Part shown: positions 19,728 through 27,491 of the stretch, in pieces | How positions within the stretch are numbered: the stretch's first letter is position 1 | Layout of the letters: every line of letters begins with the position of its first letter | The notes under the pieces: generated by a model | Seen by the model: only the letters and a program-made list of their open reading frames with translations | The model's database searches: none | Told to the model about the DNA's origin: nothing | Assembly (NCBI RefSeq): GCF_004216475.1 | Contig: NZ_CP022303.1 | Coordinates: forward strand, 1,550,001 to 1,614,000 | Reading direction: 5' to 3' | DNA length: 64,000 nt | Source: Thalassococcus sp. S3 | GTDB taxonomy: Bacteria > Pseudomonadota > Alphaproteobacteria > Rhodobacterales > Rhodobacteraceae | Program-made: the position numbers and the translations under genes

Positions 19728-20213
19728 TCAGTCCTTGGCCATTTGCATGATGATGCAGGTGGTGGAGCCGGTGGCGTAAAGTTTGCCGTCTTCCACGCCG
19801 CGGATCTCTCCATGTGCGATGCCGGTGGAGCGACCGGAATGGTCGACGGTGCCGGTGCAGTCGATCTGCGTGCCCAGGGGGATCGGGCGGGTGATATTGA
19901 TCTTGTATTCGAGCGTTGTGTAGACCGAGCCGCGCGGCACTTTGGTCATCACGGCGCAGGCCATCGCGCTGTCGAGAAGCGTGCCGTACCAGCCGCCGTG
20001 GACGGTGCCCATCGGGTTGGTGACGTTGAATTCCGGCGTGCCGCGGAAGGTGGCCGTGCCGTCATCGACGGCGTGGAGTTTATAGCCCATGGTTTGGCCG
20101 ATGGGCGGGCCGGGCAGGCGCCCCTCGACGATACCACGCATGAAATCGAGGCCCGACATGTCGAGCAATTCAGCCATGGAGAGCAGGTCGGCGGGGGATT
20201 GGGCGATGGTCAT
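19728..20213 (-). CDS. PaaI family acyl-CoA thioesterase (hotdog fold)
   Basis: A 161-aa single hotdog-domain protein of the PaaI/DUF4442 type. The signature NPMGTVHGGWYGTLLDSAMA (about residues 66-85) contains the His-Gly-Gly and the Asp that form the thioesterase active site. Such enzymes release CoA from aromatic or medium-chain acyl-CoA in the cytoplasm. The start has a strong ribosome site, AAGGAG, followed by ACGCCCC directly before ATG 20213. metF lies 53 bp upstream on the same strand, so the two may be co-transcribed, though no shared pathway is evident. Confidence 0.85.
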   Translation of the reverse strand: MTIAQSPADLLSMAELLDMSGLDFMRGIVEGRLPGPPIGQTMGYKLHAVDDGTATFRGTPEFNVTNPMGTVHGGWYGTLLDSAMACAVMTKVPRGSVYTTLEYKINITRPIPLGTQIDCTGTVDHSGRSTGIAHGEIRGVEDGKLYATGSTTCIIMQMAKD

Positions 20214-20265
20214 GGGGCGTCTCCTTTGCGGAAGACGCTATCAGCGGGTGCCGTTGCGGCAAGCC

Positions 20266-21126
20266 TTACGCCACGTTCTCCAGTTGCACCTGGGGGACGA
20301 TGCCGAGAGCGTGGCAGACGTCACGGGTCAGCTCGGGGCGGTTGAGCGTGTAGAAGTGCAGGTTTTCGACGCCGCCTTCGATCAGGTCGGAGCAAAGCTC
20401 GGTGCAGATGGCGGTGGCGAGCAGGTCGGTGCGGCCGTCCCGCTCGGCGGTCTCGAAAGCGCTGAGCGTCCAGTCGGGGATGCGGGCGCCGCAGCGCTCG
20501 GCAAAGCGGCGGGCGCCTTTCCAGTTCTCGATGGGCAGGATGCCGGGGGTGATGGGCGCGTCGATGCCAGCCTTGGCGCAGGCATCGCGGAAGCGGAAGA
20601 AGGTATCGGCCTCGAAGAAGAACTGGGTGAGCGCTTCGTGCGCGCCGGCGTCGATCTTGGCCTTGAGCCAGTCGATATCGGCCTGGGGGTTGGCGGCTTC
20701 GGGGTGGATGTCGGGATAGGCGCCAACGCGGATCGTGAATTGGCCGGTCTCTGCGAGGGCGGTGATCAGCTCGCAGGCGTCGGAGAAGCCTTCGGGGTGG
20801 GGCTGGAAGGCGCCGGTGCCTTTTGGAGGATCGCCGCGCAGGGCAACGATATCGGTGACGCCGGCCTTGGCGAAATCGTCGGCGATGGCGAGGGTCTCAG
20901 AGCGGGTCGCGTTCACGCAGGTGAGGTGGGCGGCGACTTTGAGACCGGAGGATTTGTGCAGGGTGGCGACAGCTTCACGCGTGAGATCCCGGGTGGTGCC
21001 GCCGGCGCCGTAGGTGACGGAGACGAAGCGGGGGCCGAGGGGGGCGAGGGTCTGCACCGTGTCCCAGAGCCGGAAGGAGGCTTCGAGATTTTGCGGTGGG
21101 AAGAATTCGAACGAGACCTCGGGCAT
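20266..21126 (-). CDS. metF: Methylenetetrahydrofolate reductase
   Basis: A 286-aa FAD-dependent reductase that makes 5-methyl-THF for methionine synthesis. Typical parts are VSFEFFPPQN at the N-terminus (with the catalytic Glu), FVSVTYGAGGTTRD, AHLTCVNATRSE, NIVALRGDPPKG-type DIVALRGDPPKG, and ALTQFFFEAD. I choose ATG 21126 (MPEVSFEFF) with CCGGAG upstream; the frame opens at 21168, but the 14 extra residues are not typical. It is divergent from a MetR-type regulator with a MetR-box match between them, so methionine/homocysteine-responsive control is likely. Confidence 0.95.
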   Translation of the reverse strand: MPEVSFEFFPPQNLEASFRLWDTVQTLAPLGPRFVSVTYGAGGTTRDLTREAVATLHKSSGLKVAAHLTCVNATRSETLAIADDFAKAGVTDIVALRGDPPKGTGAFQPHPEGFSDACELITALAETGQFTIRVGAYPDIHPEAANPQADIDWLKAKIDAGAHEALTQFFFEADTFFRFRDACAKAGIDAPITPGILPIENWKGARRFAERCGARIPDWTLSAFETAERDGRTDLLATAICTELCSDLIEGGVENLHFYTLNRPELTRDVCHALGIVPQVQLENVA

Positions 21127-21170
21127 GCGGCAACTCCGGCTGTTTATCCCTTGTTGCACCTGCAGCATTG

Positions 21171-21183
21171 TGAGACAACTTCA
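21171..21183. promoter_or_regulatory. MetR box between metF and metR
   Basis: TGAGACAACTTCA matches the published MetR consensus TGAA-N5-TTCA at seven of eight fixed positions. It stands 45 bp upstream of the metF ATG and 34 bp before the metR start, where a divergent activator/autoregulator site is expected. Confidence 0.6.
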
Positions 21184-21216
21184 TAATCCTCAAGACAGAT
21201 ATGAGCGAGATTGAAG

Positions 21217-22122
21217 GTGCATATCGAATTCCGGCATCTGCGCACGATCAAGGCCATTCATGATTGCGGCGGGCTGGCGCGGGCGGCGGATGTGCTGCAC
21301 ATCACGCAAAGCGCGCTGAGCCACCAGATCAAGGGGCTGGAGGATCAGGCGGGGGTGGAGCTGTTTGTGCGGCGGTCGAAGCCGATGACGCTGTCGGCGG
21401 CGGGATTGCGCCTGCTGAGGCTCGCGGAGCAGGTGATGCCGCAGGTCGAGGCGCTGCAGGAGGAGTTCACCAACCTGCGCGACGGGCGCGCGGGGCGGAT
21501 GCATATCGCCATCGAGTGCCATGCCTGTTTCGAGTGGCTCTTTCCGGTGCTGGAGGGGTTTCGCAAGAGCTGGTCGGATGTGGATGTGGACATCAAGCCG
21601 GGGCTCGCGTTCGAGGCGATGCCGGCGCTGCTGAAGGAGGAGGTGGATCTGGTCGTCTCCTCGGACCCGGAGGAGATGCCGGGGGTGGAGTTCATCGAAC
21701 TCTTTGATTATGCCCCAGTTTTCGTGGCCTCGGCCCAGCATCCGCTGGCGGCGAAACCGTTCGTGGAGGCGAAGGATTTTCGCGGGCAGACGCTGATCAC
21801 CTACCCGGTGGAGCGGACGCGGCTGGACGTCTTCAGCCAGTTGCTGATCCCGGCCAAGGTGGAGCCGGCGGCGATCCGGCAGGTGGAGTTGACGGCGGTG
21901 ATCCTGCTGCTCGTGGCGTCAAACCGGGGCGTGTCGGTGCTGCCGGACTGGGTGGTGCGGGAAGTCAAATACAGCTCGGATTACGTGACACGGCCGCTGA
22001 CTGAGCAGGGGATCACGCGGCGGCTTTATGCGGCGATCCGGTCGGAGGATGCGGATAAGCCCTATATGCGGGAACTGATCGACCTGGCCCGCATCGAGGC
22101 GCGGAAATTACAGGCCGCGTAA
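21217..22122 (+). CDS. metR: LysR-type regulator MetR
   Basis: A 301-aa LysR protein with an N-terminal winged helix (RAADVLHITQSALSHQIKGLE). In the effector domain, the stretch IECHACFEWLFPVLEGF closely follows E. coli MetR (IECHSCIQWLTPALENF), and later TYPVERTRLDVF and ITRRLYAAIR also match it. MetR binds homocysteine and activates metF/metE-type genes. The start is not ATG: GTG 21217 is preferred, with GAGCGAGA about six bases upstream; TTG 21211 is in the same frame. It diverges from metF with a MetR box between. Confidence 0.9.
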   Translation: MHIEFRHLRTIKAIHDCGGLARAADVLHITQSALSHQIKGLEDQAGVELFVRRSKPMTLSAAGLRLLRLAEQVMPQVEALQEEFTNLRDGRAGRMHIAIECHACFEWLFPVLEGFRKSWSDVDVDIKPGLAFEAMPALLKEEVDLVVSSDPEEMPGVEFIELFDYAPVFVASAQHPLAAKPFVEAKDFRGQTLITYPVERTRLDVFSQLLIPAKVEPAAIRQVELTAVILLLVASNRGVSVLPDWVVREVKYSSDYVTRPLTEQGITRRLYAAIRSEDADKPYMRELIDLARIEARKLQAA

Positions 22123-22130
22123 GGCCGGGA

Positions 22131-22592
22131 TCAGGACACCTCGTAGCATTTGCAGATCCGCCCTTCGGGCATGCGGTAGGTGCGGAACCCCATCGCCTCG
22201 TAGTAGGCAAGACCTTCGGCGTTGTCGTCGCCGATGCTGGCGTCGATCTTGCGCAGACCCGCGGATTGCGCGGCCTCGCGCGTGGCTGAGAAGAGCGCGC
22301 GGCCCACGCCGCGACGGGCGGCATGAGGGCTGACATGGGTGCCGATGACGCCCCACCCCGCCTCGACGCCGAATTCGTTGTCCGGCCCCGCGAGGGTCAG
22401 GGCCTGGAAGCCGAGGATCGTGCCATCCGCGTCTTCGGCGACCGAACAGCGGATGGAAGACGGGTTTTCGACATAATGGCTTTGGACGAATTCCAGGTCG
22501 CTGCGGCGGGTGCGTTTGCCAAGGGCCGAGAGTTCCTGGAGAAAGGCGCTCATCGCGGGGGCGTCGTCCAGTCGGGCGGGGCGGATGATCAT
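22131..22592 (-). CDS. GNAT family N-acetyltransferase
   Basis: A 153-aa GNAT protein starting MIIRPARLDDAPAMSAFLQE. The acetyl-CoA motif A is visible as VSPHAARRGVGRALFSATRE (R/Q-x-x-G-x-G/A at about residues 92-98), and motif B as DNAEGLAYYEAMGFRTYR near the end. The acceptor substrate cannot be named. GAGGT lies about six bases before ATG 22592, and the longer frame upstream is spurious. It is convergent with metR, 8 bp away, and follows the CurA-like reductases on the same strand. Confidence 0.85.
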   Translation of the reverse strand: MIIRPARLDDAPAMSAFLQELSALGKRTRRSDLEFVQSHYVENPSSIRCSVAEDADGTILGFQALTLAGPDNEFGVEAGWGVIGTHVSPHAARRGVGRALFSATREAAQSAGLRKIDASIGDDNAEGLAYYEAMGFRTYRMPEGRICKCYEVS

Positions 22593-22690
22593 CTGGACCT
22601 CGTGCGATCGGTTGTGGACCGCTCCTTGGTAGAGGGGTCCGCACGCCCCGGCAAGACGGGCGAGCCGAGGGCCCGCCCCTGCGGTGAGGT

Positions 22691-23731
22691 TCAGGCGACC
22701 TTGACGATCTGTTTGCCCTTGTTGCGCCCTTCGAGCAGGCCGATGAACGCCTGGGGCGCGTTTTCGAGGCCTTCGGCGATATCTTCGACGAATTTGATCT
22801 CGCCTGACGCCACTTTGGGACCAACCTCCGCCAAGAAGGCGGGGTAGCGGTCCCAGTGGTTGGAGATGATGAAGCCGTTGACCGACAGGAAGTTGACGAG
22901 GACCGTGCGCCAGAGCTTGGGCAGGTTGTCCTTCTCGTCGCCGGCATTGGCGCCGAGGCCGCCGGCATTGTACCACGCGATCATGCCGCAGATGGGGATG
23001 CGGCCGAAGGGGTTCATCAGGGGGATGATCGCCTCAAGCACCTTGCCGCCCACGTTTTCGAAATAGATGTCGATGCCTTTGGGGCAGGCCTCTTTCAGGG
23101 CGGCGCGCAGGGCGGAGGCGTCGTCATAGGCGCGGTGGTCGAGGCAGGCGTCGAAGCCGAACGTGTCGGTGGCCATCTGACATTTGTCGGCGCCCCCGGC
23201 GATGCCCACGACGCGCAGGCCCAAGGATTTGGCGAGTTGGCCGACCATGGAGCCGACAGGGCCGGTGGCGGCGGCCACGACGAGGGTTTCGCCCTCCTTC
23301 GGGCGGCCATATTCCATAAGCCCGTGCCAGCCGGTGAAGCCCGGCATCCCGAGCACGCCGAGGGCGGCGGTGATGGGACCATGGGCGGGGTCCAGCTTGC
23401 GGCACTGATTGGCGGGGATCACGGCGTGGCTGGCCCAGCCGAACATGCCGAAGGCAAAATCGCCCGGCTGGAACGCGTCGCTGTTGGAGGCTACGACCTC
23501 GCCCACGGCGCCGCCTTCCATCGTGCCGCCGATGGGCACGGGCTGCGCGTAGGATTTGGCGTCGTCCATGCGTCCGCGCATATATGGGTCGAGCGACATG
23601 TAATGGACCTTGACGAGGATCTCTCCGTCGCCTGGGGTGGGCATGTCGGCGGCCTCAAAGCTGAAATTGTCGGGCGTGGGCGCGCCGGTGGGGCGGCTGG
23701 CCAGGGCGATGCGGTGCATCTGGTCGGTCAT
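22691..23731 (-). CDS. NADP-dependent oxidoreductase, CurA/leukotriene B4 dehydrogenase type, copy A
   Basis: A 346-aa zinc-independent medium-chain reductase. It has LDPYMRGRMDDAKSYAQPV (the LDPYMRGRM signature), GEIVAS-like GEVVASNSDAFQPGD, the NADPH-binding AAATGPVGSMVGQLAK, and YFENVGGKVLEAIIPLM. These enzymes reduce alpha,beta-unsaturated ketones and aldehydes using NADPH in the cytoplasm. The ribosome site AGGAGG before ATG 23731 is strong; the longer open frame upstream is the tail of its neighbour's region. It has exactly the same length as the next gene and is clearly its paralogue, so this is a tandem duplication. Confidence 0.93.
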   Translation of the reverse strand: MTDQMHRIALASRPTGAPTPDNFSFEAADMPTPGDGEILVKVHYMSLDPYMRGRMDDAKSYAQPVPIGGTMEGGAVGEVVASNSDAFQPGDFAFGMFGWASHAVIPANQCRKLDPAHGPITAALGVLGMPGFTGWHGLMEYGRPKEGETLVVAAATGPVGSMVGQLAKSLGLRVVGIAGGADKCQMATDTFGFDACLDHRAYDDASALRAALKEACPKGIDIYFENVGGKVLEAIIPLMNPFGRIPICGMIAWYNAGGLGANAGDEKDNLPKLWRTVLVNFLSVNGFIISNHWDRYPAFLAEVGPKVASGEIKFVEDIAEGLENAPQAFIGLLEGRNKGKQIVKVA

Positions 23732-23843
23732 GTCTTGGTCCTCCTCGCTATTTTGGCGCAGGGTGCCGGGGGCGGGCGGGCATGACAACAAGTGACGCTG
23801 CGGCAGCATGAAGCGCGCCCGGACCAGCCGGACGCGGTTGGGG

Positions 23844-24884
23844 TCAGGCGATCTTGACGATCTGTTTGCCTTTGTTCTTTCCGTCGAGGAGGCCCATGAA
23901 GGCGGCGGGCGCGTTTTCCAGCCCTTCGACGATGTCCTCGACGAACTTGATCTCGCCCGCATCGACACGCGGACCGATCTCGGCCACGAAGTCGGGGTAG
24001 CGGTGCCAGTGATCGAGGATGATGAAGCCAGTCACCGACAGGGAGTTGACGAGGATCATGCGCCAGATCTTGGGACCGGCGAGCCCAGCCTCGACCACGC
24101 TTTCACCGAGATTGCCGGCATTGTACCAGCTGATCATGCCGCAGACGGGGATGCGCCCGAAGCTGTTCATCAGGGGCAGGACGGCTTCGAGCACCTTGCC
24201 GCCGACATTTTCGAAATAGATGTCGATGCCCCTTGGGCAGGCCGCGTTCAGCGCGGCGGTGAGGCTGGCGGCATCGTCATGGGCCCGGTGGTCGAGGCAG
24301 GCATCAAAGCCGAAGGTCTCGATCGCCATCTGGCACTTTTCCGCTCCGCCGGCGATACCGACGACGCGCAGGCCGAGAGACTTGGCCAATTGGCCGACCA
24401 TGGAGCCGACGGGGCCGGTGGCCGCCGCGACAACCAGCGTTTCGCCGGCCTTGGGGCGCCCGTATTCCATCAGGCCCACCCAGCCGGTGAAACCGGGCAT
24501 GCCGAGGACGCCAAGGGTGTTGGTCATGGAGCCATGTTTCAGTTCGATCTTGTTGACGGTTTCGGCAGGGGCTGCGGCATGGGTGGTCCAGCCGAGCATG
24601 CCGTAAGCCAGATCGCCGGGTTTGAAATCGGGGCTTTTGGAGGCCACGATCTCACCCACGCCGCCGCCATGCATGGTGCCGCCGATCTCGACCGGGGCGA
24701 TGTAGCTCTCGGCGTCGTCCATGCGCCCGCGCATGTAAGGGTCGAGAGAGAGGTAATGGAGTTTGACGAGAACGTCGCCGTCCTGAAGCTCTGGCATGGG
24801 GGCGGGCTCAAAGCGGAAGTTTTCGGGCACCGGGCTGCCGGAGGGGCGGCTGGCGAGGGCGACGTGATGGATTTGGTCGGTCAT
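23844..24884 (-). CDS. NADP-dependent oxidoreductase, CurA type, copy B
   Basis: A 346-aa paralogue of the preceding gene on the same strand, 112 bp upstream of it. The shared blocks are LDPYMRGRMDDAESYIAPV, AAATGPVGSMVGQLAKSLGL and GKNKGKQIVKIA at the C-terminus (GRNKGKQIVKVA in copy A). The main differences are around residues 110-125 and 265-285, near the substrate pocket, which suggests different substrates. GAAGG upstream of ATG 24884 is a moderate ribosome site. The open frame continues to 25802, but that extension overlaps another ORF and is not this protein. Confidence 0.93.
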   Translation of the reverse strand: MTDQIHHVALASRPSGSPVPENFRFEPAPMPELQDGDVLVKLHYLSLDPYMRGRMDDAESYIAPVEIGGTMHGGGVGEIVASKSPDFKPGDLAYGMLGWTTHAAAPAETVNKIELKHGSMTNTLGVLGMPGFTGWVGLMEYGRPKAGETLVVAAATGPVGSMVGQLAKSLGLRVVGIAGGAEKCQMAIETFGFDACLDHRAHDDAASLTAALNAACPRGIDIYFENVGGKVLEAVLPLMNSFGRIPVCGMISWYNAGNLGESVVEAGLAGPKIWRMILVNSLSVTGFIILDHWHRYPDFVAEIGPRVDAGEIKFVEDIVEGLENAPAAFMGLLDGKNKGKQIVKIA

Positions 24885-24898
24885 GACTGGGCCTTCCT

Positions 24899-25351
24899 TC
24901 ACGCTTGAATGCCGGTTGCTGCGCCGTCGGCGCGGCAGGAGATCTCGGGAAAAGCGACCTGGGCATGCGCCGTCAAGCTGCCGAACTTGGACAGAGATGC
25001 GGGGGCTTCGGGGAAATCGTTGCCTCCGTCGCCGCCCTTTTCGGGTCCGCATGAATTTTGAGGTGAGGCGATGCGGGCGGGACGACTCAACCTCTCTGGA
25101 GCGGACAGACGTGCCGGTGATTCGGGGAAATCGCCGCTGTTTCCGTTCCCGGTTTCGCAGGAATTCTGCGGCGAGGCGATCTTGAATGGTCGGCTCTGGC
25201 AACTGACGTTGCCGCTCATGCAGCTCACGTCGGCTCCGGAAAACACGGTTCGTCGGGAAAGAACGTTGTTCGCGGTTTTTTCGGACAGGTTTGGCGATGG
25301 GCAGGCAGCGACGGCGTGGGCAATGGCGGCGGCGATGTCGGTCTTCGTCAT
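24899..25351 (-). CDS. Repeat-built Cys/Ser-rich hypothetical protein (150 aa)
   Basis: I do not recognise this protein. The N-terminus MTKTDIAAAIAHAVAACPS is followed by about three units of 36-38 residues. The units carry KIASPQNSCETG, RIASPQNSCGPE and QVAFPEISCRAD, with DFPESPARLS and DFPEAPASLS between them. The two SPQNSC copies use different synonymous codons (TCA/TCG, CCT/CCG, CAA/CAG), which points to selection on the protein. AAGGA precedes ATG 25351 at a proper distance. No signal peptide or membrane segment. It precedes copy B of the reductase on the same strand with a 14-bp gap. A multi-core peptide precursor is conceivable but unsupported by neighbours. Confidence 0.55.
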   Translation of the reverse strand: MTKTDIAAAIAHAVAACPSPNLSEKTANNVLSRRTVFSGADVSCMSGNVSCQSRPFKIASPQNSCETGNGNSGDFPESPARLSAPERLSRPARIASPQNSCGPEKGGDGGNDFPEAPASLSKFGSLTAHAQVAFPEISCRADGAATGIQA

Positions 25352-25475
25352 GTCTAAGTCCTTGATTTGATGTGCGCGTCTCCTTCCTTGACGCTAGGTC
25401 CGCCGTCCGGGACTTGGCAAGAAAGAAGCCAAGGTGTAGGTGCGCGCGCAGGATTGCAGAGATGGAGTGACCCCG

Positions 25476-26261
25476 ATGGTCGGCAGTGCGAATCTGAACA
25501 TCATGCTGAAAGCGGCCCGCAAGGCGGGGCGGTCGCTGGTGAAGGATTTCCGGGAGGTGGAGAACCTGCAGGTGTCGATGAAGGCGGCGGGCGATTTCGT
25601 CTCGAAAGCCGATATCGCGGCAGAGGCGATCCTGAAGGATGAATTGCTGGGCGCCCGCCCGACCTATGGCTGGCTGGCCGAGGAAGAGGGAGAGACCCCT
25701 GGTCAGGACCCGACGCGGCGCTGGATCGTGGATCCGCTGGACGGGACGACGAATTTCCTGCACGGGCTGCCGCATTGGGCGATCTCGATCGGGCTGGAGC
25801 ACAAGGGGCAGATCGTGGCGGGTGTCGTCTATGACGCGGCCAAGGACGAGATGTTCTTTGCCGAAAAGGGGGCAGGCGCGTGGATGAACGATCAGCGTCT
25901 GCGGGTGTCTAACCGGGGCAAGATGATCGAGAGCGTGTTTGCGACGGGCATTCCGTTCGCGGGTAAGGGAGACCTACCGGCGACGCTGCAGGACCTGGCA
26001 AGGCTGATGCCGGTCGCGTCGGGCGTGAGGCGCTGGGGATCGGCGGCGCTGGACATGGCTTATGTCGCGGCGGGCCGCTACGAGGGCTATTGGGAGCGGC
26101 AGTTGAGCGCCTGGGATCTGGCGGCGGGCATCGTCATCGTGAAGGAGGCGGGCGGTCTGGTGCAGGCGGTCGAGCCGGGAGAGGACGTGCTGGAGAGCGG
26201 ATCGGTTCTGTGCGCGAACGAGACGATTTTCGATGGCTTCGCCAAGGTGATCCGGGGATAG
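25476..26261 (+). CDS. Inositol monophosphatase family protein (SuhB-like)
   Basis: A 261-aa metal-dependent phosphatase. The three metal-site motifs are present: the Glu cluster in WLAEEEGETPG, the WIVDPLDGTTNFLHGLPH signature (D-P-L-D-G-T at about residues 83-88), and QLSAWDLAAGIVIVKEAGG (W-D-x-A-A-G). Substrates of relatives include inositol-1-phosphate, histidinol phosphate and PAP. In SuhB a moonlighting role in rRNA antitermination is known, but it cannot be inferred here. ATG 25476 with GGAG upstream is chosen over 25440. Confidence 0.9.
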   Translation: MVGSANLNIMLKAARKAGRSLVKDFREVENLQVSMKAAGDFVSKADIAAEAILKDELLGARPTYGWLAEEEGETPGQDPTRRWIVDPLDGTTNFLHGLPHWAISIGLEHKGQIVAGVVYDAAKDEMFFAEKGAGAWMNDQRLRVSNRGKMIESVFATGIPFAGKGDLPATLQDLARLMPVASGVRRWGSAALDMAYVAAGRYEGYWERQLSAWDLAAGIVIVKEAGGLVQAVEPGEDVLESGSVLCANETIFDGFAKVIRG

Positions 26262-26336
26262 GTCCCGTTGCGGCGGCGGGAGCCTCCGGCGGGAGTTTAT
26301 CTGGCAAGATGAAGAGGGAGCGGAGCGCTCTTCGGG

Positions 26337-26705
26337 CTAGCGGTCGGACGGGTGATTGACGCCGTCGTCCCAGTGCAGCGGCTCATAGGCGCTGGGATCG
26401 ACGCCTTCGATGGCGCCGAGATTGATGCCGGTCTCGGAGGGGTTGGAGCGGCGCTGATGGTGGGTGTAGATGCCACAGATCCTGCAGAAGTAATGCTGCG
26501 CGGTCCCGGTGCCCCAGCTATAGAGCGTGAGGTGATCGGCCCCCTGAAGGATACGCACACTGTCGGACCGGGCGGTGACATTGGCCGCTTGCCGGCGTTT
26601 GCAGAACGAGCAGGTGCAGCGCGCGGCAGAGGAGAGAGGAGCGCTGAGCGTCGCCTCGATCACCACGGCGCCGCAATGGCAGGAGGCACGTATCGTGTCG
26701 GTCAT
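26337..26705 (-). CDS. GFA family protein (CENP-V/GFA zinc fold)
   Basis: A 122-aa protein of the glutathione-dependent formaldehyde-activating (GFA)/CENP-V fold. Zinc-binding Cys are arranged as CHCG (residues 9-12), CTCSFCKRR (30-38) and FCRICGIYTHH (73-83), the usual three-site pattern. True formaldehyde activation is doubtful for most of the family. Its ATG overlaps the stop of the rhomboid gene by 4 bp (26702-26705), so the two are translationally coupled, with the rhomboid first. Confidence 0.85.
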   Translation of the reverse strand: MTDTIRASCHCGAVVIEATLSAPLSSAARCTCSFCKRRQAANVTARSDSVRILQGADHLTLYSWGTGTAQHYFCRICGIYTHHQRRSNPSETGINLGAIEGVDPSAYEPLHWDDGVNHPSDR

Positions 26706-27445
26706 TTGCGCGGGATCCTCGGGATGCGGCTGGAGCTGAGCGTGTAGCGCGCCTCGGGGTGCGGTGGGGTGCCGTGGGTGCGGTTCCAGAAGCGCGGGCC
26801 ACCCAGGCGCAGCCAGAGGGGGACGGTCAGGGCAAGGCCCACGAGAAAGCCACCGGCATGGGCCCAGTAGGCGACGCCGCCCAGGTCCGGGTCGGACCCG
26901 ATGCCACCGATGAATTGCATGGCAAACCACACGGCGAGCATGATCCAGGCGGGGATCGGGAAGATCTTGAAGAAGACGATCAGGATCAGAAGGATATCGA
27001 CCCGCGCCTTGGGAAAGAGCAGAAGATAGCCGCCCATCACCCCGGCGATGGCGCCGGAGGCACCGACGGTGGGCACGGTGGAGCCGGGCGCGGAGAGGAC
27101 ATGGATCAGCCCCGCGCCGAGACCGGCGGCGAGATAGAAGAGCAGAAACCGGGTATGGCCCATCTCGTCTTCGAGATTGTCGCCGAAGATCCAGAGAAAC
27201 AGCATGTTGCCGGCCAGATGCATGAAGCCGCCATGCAGGAACATCGATGTCACCATCGTCATGAACCCGTCGCCGCTGGTGATGCGCATCGGGATGATCG
27301 CCCAGTCGAAGAAGAGGGCGTTCAAGGCACGGGGATCGCCTAAAAGGCTCATGTAGCTCAGGAACACCGCGATATTGACGGCCATGAGCGTATAGGTGAC
27401 GTAAGGCGTCCGTCCGGACGGATTGTGATCGCGGATGGGTATCAT
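26702..27445 (-). CDS. Rhomboid family intramembrane serine protease
   Basis: A 247-aa multi-spanning protein beginning MIPIRDHNPSGRTPYVTY, a common start for bacterial rhomboids of this group. The active-site Ser is in VGASGAIAGVMGGY (GxSG), the catalytic His is in YWAHAGGFLVG, and the HGGFMHLAGNMLFLWIFGDNLED loop carries the conserved His and Asn. All catalytic residues are present, so an active inner-membrane protease is expected; substrates are unknown. The gene overlaps the downstream GFA gene by 4 bp. Confidence 0.93.
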   Translation of the reverse strand: MIPIRDHNPSGRTPYVTYTLMAVNIAVFLSYMSLLGDPRALNALFFDWAIIPMRITSGDGFMTMVTSMFLHGGFMHLAGNMLFLWIFGDNLEDEMGHTRFLLFYLAAGLGAGLIHVLSAPGSTVPTVGASGAIAGVMGGYLLLFPKARVDILLILIVFFKIFPIPAWIMLAVWFAMQFIGGIGSDPDLGGVAYWAHAGGFLVGLALTVPLWLRLGGPRFWNRTHGTPPHPEARYTLSSSRIPRIPRK

Positions 27446-27491
27446 GGTGGCAGGCTGTGCATGGCGGACGCGCCGGGGTCAAGCCCGGCGC

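Noticed and set aside
19292..19750. A 152-aa ORF through both copies of the 53-bp repeat
   Set aside because: The repeated peptide ARWCPPGGR simply follows the DNA repeat; no ribosome site, and the changes between copies are not biased to third positions.
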